NCBI GenBank assembly: GCA_015698045.1
Contig: BLAL01000011.1
Span: 126,501-190,500, forward strand
DNA length: 64,000 nt
Source: Rhizophagus clarus
Taxonomy: Eukaryota; Glomeromycota; Glomeromycetes; Glomerales; Glomeraceae
Direction: 5' to 3'
Under the pieces are notes generated by a model. It ran no database searches and was not told the DNA's origin. It saw only the letters and a program-made list of their open reading frames with translations. The translations under genes and the position numbers were made by a program. Shown here in pieces: positions 56,836 through 64,000 of the stretch (its first letter is position 1; each line of letters begins with the position of its first letter).

Positions 56836-58914
56836 CATGCCATATTTATTTTTTTTTTTTTTTTTTTTTTTTTTTTAGTTAAAAGAAGTGCTTTTATTTC
56901 TGAAAAAAGATAGAAAAGGTTACAAAAGATCAAAAATTGCAAAGCCAGCCCGTTCCCCATACTAGGGTCACAAACTATCTCATGACTACTATATCCCTAG
57001 CCTATTTTCTTTAATGTAATAGAAAGTCTAGCTATAGAATTGTTCAAGGTATAAAGAAAAACGAAAAAGAAAAAAGAAAAATTCTATGATCTAATAAAAC
57101 AAAAACATCATGTAAAGCGAACGCAAAAGCATGACAAGAAGTTAGTGTGGAATCTTCTATCTATCCCTCTCAACTAAACTAAACATAATATTCTAATAAT
57201 GCCTTCAGCCCAGCGATTAAATGTTTCACATCCGGCTTCTTAGACTGGGCGTTTCTTGAGTGATCGATCTTCTTGGTAGAACGTCCAGATTTAGGAGTTT
57301 TATTTTGATCATTTTTGCGGTTGTTAGTATTAAAACCTGAAAAAGAAGATTTAGACCCTTTAGGTGTCCTGGAGGACTTCTCTGCATTGCCAATTCGAGC
57401 AGATCTACATAAATTCTTGAAGTTGGAGGTGGAATAACGGCACCAAGAGAGTCTAACGCCATTCCAAAGCTGTGGGTTATTAATGCGAGTGGAAATATGA
57501 TCCCAAGTGTCAAAGTAACCTATCAGCTTTCTAGATCCATCAACTTCTTTAACTAATATAAAAGATTTTATGCCACTGTCCAACAAAAATTGGTGAGGAT
57601 GTCCATTTGGGAATAAGGAGGCATCCGTCATGTCTTCTGGAAGATTGTACATGACAGCTTGGAACTTTTCTCGTTGTTTCCTTTCTGAAAGGTTCCAGGA
57701 AGCAGGAAACCATCGAACAGGGATTCCTACCAAGTTGACAGTCCAGTCCCCTCCGTTATAGCATTTCAAGCACTCATGGTCAGGAATCAGTCTTATCCTC
57801 GCAGATAAATACTTCTTGTGCACCCTTGTGCTGACTGATATGACTTTACCCCATCGTCCTAAATTGGCCAACAGAGTATAGTTATCCCATTTGGCCGGAA
57901 TATCGTAGACTACAACATCCAATAATTGTGCTTGTTCTTGATCTTGAGGAATATACTCGGTGATGATAACATTTCCATTTTTTAACGTGTTGTCTGTCTC
58001 TTTCTGTTTTAACTTCTTTCCATTATCTATAGGAGTTGATTGTGGTTTAGAATCTCGCTTCAACTGTTGCTTATAGGGTGTGGAAGGAGGAGAAAGTAGA
58101 CTTTGATTAAAAGTAACCGTCCTTGAACCAGAAGGTTTAGAGGGTGTATACTCAGGAGATTCCTTGCTAAAAGTGGGCACTACATGTTCATCCAGTCCAG
58201 AAGGAGTCTGTAATTGCAACTTTTGTCTCTCCTTACAGGCCTTCTTTTTAGCACTCCTTTTCTGAGATTTGGTCAAGGGTGTAACAGGTATAGGTGTGAT
58301 ATTACGTGGGGGTGTGGCAAGTATCTCATCGTCTAACGATCCTATCGAATTTGTATTTAACACCTCAACGTTAATTGACGCGTCTGATTGGTGCATAGGA
58401 TCCCCTAGATCTTCCATATTAGGAGATTGTTTGTTTGTGTATGCTTCCCATTCTCGGTGAAGTTTGAAGTCCATGAGAATAATTGCCTGGTGCTCGTCGT
58501 CCAAGAGAAAGAGATTAATAAGAGAAGCTAAAAATTGAATAATAGAAGGGGAGACGCCGTGCACATATCTTCGGGCCGGCTTTTCCCAAGAGACTATTTG
58601 GTCCTTAAAGTTATTGAGAAACTCAGTCATAGCTTCAGGTTCAGAGGGTAATATTGAGCTAAAAACCAAAGGGTTTCTCTCGATGAATCCAAAGATAAAA
58701 TCTAATATAACATCGTGAAAACGGTCGGTAGGTGGACTCTTTGAAGCAGAAGTAGGGGTAACTTGGGTCGTAGAAGACGTTGATGCTATTTTTGGTGCTG
58801 GTTTACTTAGCAAAAATCCTTTCTTCATGATAAAAATAAAATTATTTCTTCCGGTAAAATTTGGTTCACAGATCTGCAGGAAAGAGTTCCTCAGAAAATC
58901 ATACCATATTTATT
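56836..58914 (-). mobile_element. Complete poly(A)-tailed retroposon with one ORF and 15-bp TSD
   Basis: The element (56,851-58,899, minus strand) is flanked by CATGCCATATTTATT (56,836-56,850) and CATACCATATTTATT (58,900-58,914), a 15-bp duplication with one transition. It ends in a run of about 26 T on the plus strand (a poly(A) tail on its own strand). It has about 70 bp of 5' leader, one 549-codon frame and about 300 bp of 3' tail shared with the copy at 52.2-53.4 kb. There is no reverse transcriptase, so it must have moved with enzymes from elsewhere. It is either an ORF1-only half-LINE or a repeatedly retroposed gene. Confidence 0.8.
57179..58828 (-). CDS. RRM-like ORF1-type protein of a retroposon (549 aa)
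   Basis: A single intact frame from ATG 58,828. The N terminus is Ser/Thr/Pro-rich. Residues about 35-125 form a hydrophobic helical region (FHDVILDFIFGFIERNPLVF, QFLASLINLFLLDDEHQAII). The middle is low-complexity (about 130-270) with a basic patch (KSQKRSAKKKACKERQKLQL). Residues about 285-470 hold what look like two divergent RRM-type folds (LDVVVYDIPAKWDNYTLLAN, WGKVISVSTRVHKKYLSARI; then FQAVMYNLPEDM, LIGYFDTWDHISTR), followed by a basic tail. This layout fits RNA-binding LINE ORF1 proteins. Such proteins coat element RNA; here that role is inferred. Base composition is less AT-rich than the surroundings. Intact coding and a near-perfect duplication point to a recent insertion. Confidence 0.7.
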   Translation of the reverse strand: MKKGFLLSKPAPKIASTSSTTQVTPTSASKSPPTDRFHDVILDFIFGFIERNPLVFSSILPSEPEAMTEFLNNFKDQIVSWEKPARRYVHGVSPSIIQFLASLINLFLLDDEHQAIILMDFKLHREWEAYTNKQSPNMEDLGDPMHQSDASINVEVLNTNSIGSLDDEILATPPRNITPIPVTPLTKSQKRSAKKKACKERQKLQLQTPSGLDEHVVPTFSKESPEYTPSKPSGSRTVTFNQSLLSPPSTPYKQQLKRDSKPQSTPIDNGKKLKQKETDNTLKNGNVIITEYIPQDQEQAQLLDVVVYDIPAKWDNYTLLANLGRWGKVISVSTRVHKKYLSARIRLIPDHECLKCYNGGDWTVNLVGIPVRWFPASWNLSERKQREKFQAVMYNLPEDMTDASLFPNGHPHQFLLDSGIKSFILVKEVDGSRKLIGYFDTWDHISTRINNPQLWNGVRLSWCRYSTSNFKNLCRSARIGNAEKSSRTPKGSKSSFSGFNTNNRKNDQNKTPKSGRSTKKIDHSRNAQSKKPDVKHLIAGLKALLEYYV

Positions 58915-60944
58915 GAAAAATATCCAAAAGGAATATTACAAACAATATTATATAATTCTCCTAGCTCAGCTAAGTGTGACCTATGAATATATACAAAAAG
59001 ATATTTATTCTATAAAACAAACTAAATAATACAATAACACTAACCAAAATAAACTAAACTATACATGGGATCTGAAACCTCCAAGTGGATTTCTGAAAGT
59101 TTCAGGTTTCAGAATATACAAATTGAAACTGCTTGACTTGGCCAGTACTATTTATAATTTTTGGCCAAGATAATGATTCTGATCCAAAATATTAATTTAT
59201 TAAAATTTGAAAATTACAAATGTTTAATTTCACTTTTATTATTAATTATAAATACTAAATGGATTATACCAGTAATTACTATTGTTACTTAAAAGAAACC
59301 TTGATTCCTACAATTAAATCAAAATAAATAGCATGATTAATATGTAAGTTTTGATTATATTTTGGTATATATGGTTTCAAGGGAGTTTTTGAAGGAATTC
59401 AGGATTCGAGATTTGGGAAATAGATGTACATTCCAAAACTAAATTTTGGTATATACCTAAACCTAAATGGTTTTAGGAAGTTTTAGTTTCAGACCTCATA
59501 TTTAAACTAAACTAAACTAAAATAAAATAAAAATAAATTGAATAAAATTATTATAAATTATTATAAATAATAATGCCAAAATAAATTGACCAATCATTAA
59601 TAATTTATCTCCATTTCCTAAAAAATTAACATTATAAAAATCTGGTAATTTCTTATATAGCTATAAAAAACAGCTTCCTGAATGTATCAATACCCGCATT
59701 TGAATGAAGGTGAGGTTGAGTGACTTTAAAAAATAATCTTTTCTTGTCAAAAGTAGAGGTTTAAATAGAGGTTCTATAAATGGATCATCAAAAAAGGTAT
59801 CTGATTCATAAAAGGAGATTGGAAAAGGTGATGGGCTAGTGAAGATGGGAACTTCTCTTGCTTTATAATACTCTGAACCCGTTTTCATTCAATGGTATGG
59901 TCACATTATTGGCATCAGATAATCAATTTGAATAACCATATTAATTTGAGTAAAAGTTTAGTGCAAAAGAAGATAGTAGTATGTGGTTGCCAATTGAATG
60001 TTTGTTGAATCTTTTGATATGTAACCATATCAATTTTACTAGTGGTAGCGCATATCAGAAGGTCAGTAAAGGTTTGAAAAATGATAGAGGTGCTAAGCCA
60101 ATTATCCAATATGTGGGTGATCGATGCTGAGAAAGAAAGGGTCTCCAAAAGTTATGTAATAGAATTTAGGAGGAATTCTTTGAGTAAAGGAAATTCTTTA
60201 AGTAAAGAGATACTTGTGATCTCAACGATTTGGTATGTGGGCAGCTGATTAAGTAAAGTACCATTTTGTTCTTTTTAACATTACAAAACTGGTAAGTATC
60301 TACCAATTTATAAAATTAACTAAAATTAAAATTTTTATAAAAATTTATTTATTTAACATAAATTATAGGGTTTTGTAATTCAACGCCATGGCGATGCATC
60401 ACCAGTATCACGTGATATGCAGATCATTTCCTTTTTTGGAATTTTATATAACATTATATAATTCAACTAGAATTACAGAATGTGGTTAGAATTAACTATG
60501 TAACGAATAAGTTAACAATTAAGATTTTTTCACTGAAAAAATTCGTCCAAATAATACTTAATGATTTTTGAAAGCTGAAGGGTGTGATGCAGTGTGATAT
60601 TTTAAATATTACACAAATTTCCAAAAAAAGGAAATTTTACATCCCACAAAAAATGAAAATTTTTGTATGCAGGTCAGTTATGCAAAATTTCTAAAAAAGA
60701 AATGATCAGCATATTGTGACACTAAAATCCTAAATTATATTATATAAATTTAAATTAAATTTGTATTATAATATATTAATTTAAATTTATTAAAAAATAA
60801 AAAAAAATTTTAAAATAACAAAAATAACCACTTCTTTTTTAATAACTTTTCAATCATTTTCAATTACATTTTTGTTAAATAAATTAAAAAAGTTTATAAA
60901 TATATGAACAATTCCTTTCATATATAAAATTATTATTATTGATC
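58915..60944. other. Spacer with unsupported small frames
   Basis: Two neighbouring minus-strand frames (59,888-59,661, beginning KTGSEYYKAREVPIFTSPSP; 60,148-59,915, beginning METLSFSASITHILDNWLST) have non-AT-biased text and could be exons of one gene. I see no clear splice junction joining them and recognise no family. 59,080-59,180 and 59,380-59,480 have short inverted words (TGGCCAG/TTGGCCAAG). 60,720-60,930 is A/T-rich upstream of the next gene. Confidence 0.35.
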
Positions 60945-63230
60945 ATGTCTGTTAACAAATCTAACACATCCAAGCTTGAAGTATTGAAATAGCGTATCAT
61001 TGAACTTGAGACTGAAAATGCTGAAATACCTGATCTTAGAAGAAAGATCTCAGAGTTTGATGCTGAGAGAGCTGAATTTAAACACATAATTGCCAAGATT
61101 CTACAAATAACTGAGGAAGAGAGAACAAGGTGTTATACTAAAAATGCCAAACTCAGGGCCACAATCAAGAAGTTAAGGAAAAATAATACTAAAGAAAATA
61201 TTGAATTTAGAAATAGACTCATGAAAGTGGAAGAGAAACAGATACTAAATGAGCTGAAAGGCGCTTCACATAATTCTTCTAATCTCAGTTTATCTAACTT
61301 AAATTTGGTTGCAGATCAGGTATCCACAGTAACGCAACATGAGAAACCATTGGTGGATACTTCATTACCTGAAAACAAGAAAATAGACACTTTCTTAAAT
61401 GAGGTTAGTAATGAGATTAGGCAGAAAGATTGGGAAAAGAAACTTCAAGCCCAAAAGTTTCTTCCAATACATCCCGAAGAGAAAATGTCTCAAGAGATCA
61501 AATGTCCTACCTCTGATCCAGGTTTATATAAGCAAACAAAGAGAGTTACTGGGAGTAGCAGGTCACATAAGAAAAAAGAAATGGATGAATTCAAGTACGA
61601 ATTATTTGATCTTCTCTAGAATCTGATAGTCTGTCTTCTATAAACTATAATTATGTGACTGAAGTTTCTGAGATGACCTGTCCTGAAAAAGTTATCTACA
61701 GCATTGATGAAGCCTCACAATATCTAGCTCAGTTATGTGACAAAACCATCGATGCCAAAGATAAGGCAAATCAAGCTAATCAGGAAGAAATTTTATGTTG
61801 GTACTTCTACTGGAAGGATTTTAGAGATCAGCTTGATGGAATTATCAGAAGCAATGGTGGTAAATTAAAAAAAAGGCGAAAAGTATGCTTTATGACACCA
61901 TTACAGAATAGCTTTCTATTCTTCGCAAGAAAAGATCACAAGAATTGGGCTAAAAGTTAGGGTTATATCATGGGATAGCTTGTGTAAGAAAATTTAGAGA
62001 GCTGAAAAAAATTATAAATTGTTCAAAAAAGTGGGTCTAGATAAGATCAAGTATATCAATTCATATAGCGCGAATTCCATTTCAGAGCTTACTGATGCAC
62101 AATTTCAAGAGATCATAGATTATAGTATATCTTTGGAAAAGTTGTCTCCAGAAGCTGGTCATATGTTCAAAATTTCTGAGACAGCCCGTCCTGGAAAAAA
62201 ATTGCCTGAAGTAAATGCACCATCTACATCTCAAATTACTCCAGCTAAGGCAGATGATAATGATCTCACAGATCTCAAGGAGGAAGATTTCTGTGGTGGT
62301 GAGGTGTTGATTGCAAATGTATTGTCTGTATCTCAATCTATGATCGATCCTATTTTCGTAGCAAAACATTGGATTAATATCCTAATCTATATAGAGAATT
62401 TAGTAGTGAAAATTTTGATTATTATGGGATTACCAATGATACATCATGCCCATTATGCAAACTAGGTCATGATGATGAGGAAAGTATAGAAGGTAGATAT
62501 AAGGCTGGATCCTATTTTGTAAGTGTGAACAGCATGAAATTGAGATAACTGCATAGTCTCATTACCCCTTTCTTATATCATAGATACCTTGAAAGATGAT
62601 CTAATTATTTTTTTTGGAAATATGATAAGAAATATTAGACAATTTTCTATCCAGGAATTTAAATTGATCAGTAATCATAGAAAAAGGCAACATGACCAAG
62701 TCCGATAAAATATTAACTCCCGAATACCTGGATTGGCATGCCAAATTAAGTAGATTACCAAGTGTTTTGACAGATAAGATTCGGTCCAGCTTATATAAAA
62801 AATATAAAAAAGAAACTGGACATGAGCCATGGCAATTATCAGAAGTGCATGCATCGGAAGCCAGCCTTCTCATAAATTCGAAGCCAGAAAACAAAGTATC
62901 CTATTTATCTTCTTCTGGGCAATGTGAAGAAAAAGGGCCTATAACTTTTGAAGTCAGACCCGATCCAAAATTAATTATCAAATCCGTCTTGGAGCACTTC
63001 CCATACTTGAAATCGGAAATAGTTTCAGAGGGATTGATAATTATGATTTTACATCACCTCAGCCGTGGAGTTCACCATGCCCTATTTGTGATGGAAAACA
63101 TGGGAATTATGGATTACATGGCTCATGGTACTGCGAAAATGGGAATCAGCTCCCTTATGATCCTGAACTAGCGAAGTTCTATTCTCAAGATAAGTTGGAA
63201 TATTGTCTTACCTGCAACACTTCAAGCAAT
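60945..63230 (+). pseudogene. Decayed coiled-coil and zinc-ribbon family gene(s)
   Basis: Starts MSVNKSNTSKLEVLK, then a stop where CAG would give Gln, and a long coiled coil (RIIELETENAEIPDLRRKIS, EEERTRCYTKNAKLRATIKK) up to about 61,250. A polar linker follows, then SIDEASQYLAQLCDKTIDAK and QEEILCWYFYWKDFRD in another frame, LFKKVGLDKIKYINSY with FQEIIDYSISLEKLSPEAGH (about 62,020-62,170), and a Cys-rich part (FDYYGITNDTSCPLCKLGHD). Another stretch from 62,692 (MTKSDKILTPEYLDWHAKLS) ends in a second Cys-rich motif in a shifted frame (PWSSPCPICDGKHGNYGLHG). The opening text matches a family I recall as very abundant in Rhizophagus. Two Cys-rich modules may mean two fused or adjacent gene copies. 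Multiple stops and frame changes; dead. Confidence 0.55.
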
Positions 63231-63673
63231 AAACTCAAGTTCGCGATAATAGCCACGTGATGGCATTTTTGCGAAAAAAAGCATTGGTATCTGTATGGAT
63301 CGATAGTCAAGGCAGTAAATATACGATTATATCAAAGATTTTCGGGGATCTCACTCGATAAGCATATTTTGAGAATGCAGTCCTAAATCAGCCTATTTCT
63401 GCATGAGAGATAAGTAGTTTATCATGTAACGAGATCCGGGAACTTCTTCTATAGTCATTTTAGATTAATTCTATTATTCGCATAGTTTCGCAAGTATAAA
63501 AATTCTGATAATTGATTATGCATGGTATCATGTGATTATTACTAAATCTGTGCGACAATCGGTCTTATAAATATCCGTTTCAAAGAATCTCCAATCAATC
63601 AATCAAAGAAAACCAACCTTAAAATGTAAAAAAAAAGATATCTCTTAACAATCGCTCTTAAAATATATAAATT
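63231..63673 (+). promoter_or_regulatory. Presumed promoter and 5' leader of the right-edge gene
   Basis: Non-coding, moderately GC. A TATAAATAT word at about 63,566 lies roughly 108 bp before the ATG; CAATCAATCAATC at about 63,592 and an A-rich leader follow. A TATA role is inferred from position only. Confidence 0.35.
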
Positions 63674-64000
63674 ATGGCCTCAAGTTCCCGCAACAATACA
63701 GATGGTAAGATTATAGGAATTTAACAGTTTTCCCATTTAATAAAGTCTATTAACTAGTGATGTAATTTTAGACTCAGAAGTTCGTTATTTTCCTTATCGT
63801 ATCACGCGTTCCCAGTCTCGAAAGTCTAGTCAACAGTCTAGTCAACTTACCCCTCAGCCTAGTGACTCTAGTCAACTTACCTTCCAGCCTACACGAGAGA
63901 AAAGGCTTCACTTATCTTCCGCGGCTATTGAATCAGCAAGAGAAAAATTGCTCACATTCCAAAAAGCCCGAGAAGAAGGGGAAGAAGTAAATGAAGAAGA
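63674..64000 (+). CDS. 5' part of an unrecognised spliced gene (cut by window edge)
   Basis: Exon 1, 63,674-63,704 (MASSSRNNTD plus one base), a 67-bp intron (63,705-63,771, GTAAGA...TTTTAG, with CTATTAACTAGTGATG as branch region), then exon 2, open in frame to the window end. The protein begins MASSSRNNTDDSEVRYFPYR, then ITRSQSRKSSQQSSQLTPQP, a repeated SSQLT(P/F)QP motif, and a charged helix (ESAREKLLTFQKAREEGEEV). The phase is consistent and no stop appears in about 85 codons. Composition is far less AT-rich than its surroundings. Ser/Gln-rich disordered N terminus; no domain seen within the window. Confidence 0.6.

Overview
The window is very AT-rich (roughly three quarters A+T by eye). 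It has short GT-AG introns of about 50-90 bp, many decayed lineage-specific gene families and dense transposon debris. Several decayed proteins (a coiled-coil family beginning MSVNKSNTSKLEVLK, an RGG-box family, SAM plus PD-(D/E)XK proteins, FAR1/MULE and tnp2-like transposases) look like families I associate with arbuscular mycorrhizal fungi (Glomeromycotina, Rhizophagus type). That assignment is recall and inference; no database was searched. I saw no rRNA, tRNA or CRISPR.

Layout, left third (1-24 kb). A broken two-intron gene (1.4-2.4 kb, minus) is followed by a FAR1/MULE transposase relic (3.3-4.6 kb). Next is a heavily decayed minus-strand Mutator-like transposase gene (about 8.0-12.6 kb) interrupted by at least three small DNA elements, each with target-site duplications, and carrying a 435-bp tandem duplication. 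After it come a dead P-loop ATPase gene (13.6-14.4 kb), GATATC-rich AT DNA, two arrays of splice-site-bounded repeats (15.6-16.6 kb plus; 17.0-17.9 kb minus) and a long decayed multi-exon minus-strand gene (18.1-21.6 kb) with a 45-bp coding repeat.

Middle (24-50 kb). A tyrosine-recombinase transposon with terminal inverted repeats (24.2-26.0 kb) and a decayed tnp2-like transposase (27.7-31.1 kb) come first. A DIRS-like fossil scrap (31.7-32.1 kb), a spliced coiled-coil/RGG-box pseudogene (34.0-35.3 kb), a 23-bp minisatellite (37 kb) and another splice-module array (38.0-39.7 kb) follow. A young, nearly whole Ty3/gypsy element (40,234-49,941) carries an apparently intact antisense two-exon gene, SAM domain plus PD-(D/E)XK-like nuclease, between pol and its 3' LTR.

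Right third (50-64 kb). A further splice-module array (50.1-50.9 kb) precedes a tandem repeat and two copies of a poly(A)-tailed retroposon. One copy is 5'-truncated and dead; the other is complete, encodes one 549-aa RRM-like protein and is flanked by a 15-bp target-site duplication. The region also holds a 297-bp MITE, a decayed coiled-coil/zinc-ribbon family gene (60.9-63.2 kb) and the start of an intact-looking gene at the right edge (63,674 onward).

Two themes run through the window. First, at least six arrays are built from short exon-like blocks bracketed by good 3' and 5' splice signals, in places with a TACTAAC branch site, a hairpin over the 5' splice site or an AATAAA terminal block; their block lengths and stop codons argue against translation. 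Second, decay here is dominated by C-to-T/G-to-A transitions, shown both by stop codons in dead genes and by mismatches between paired target-site duplications.
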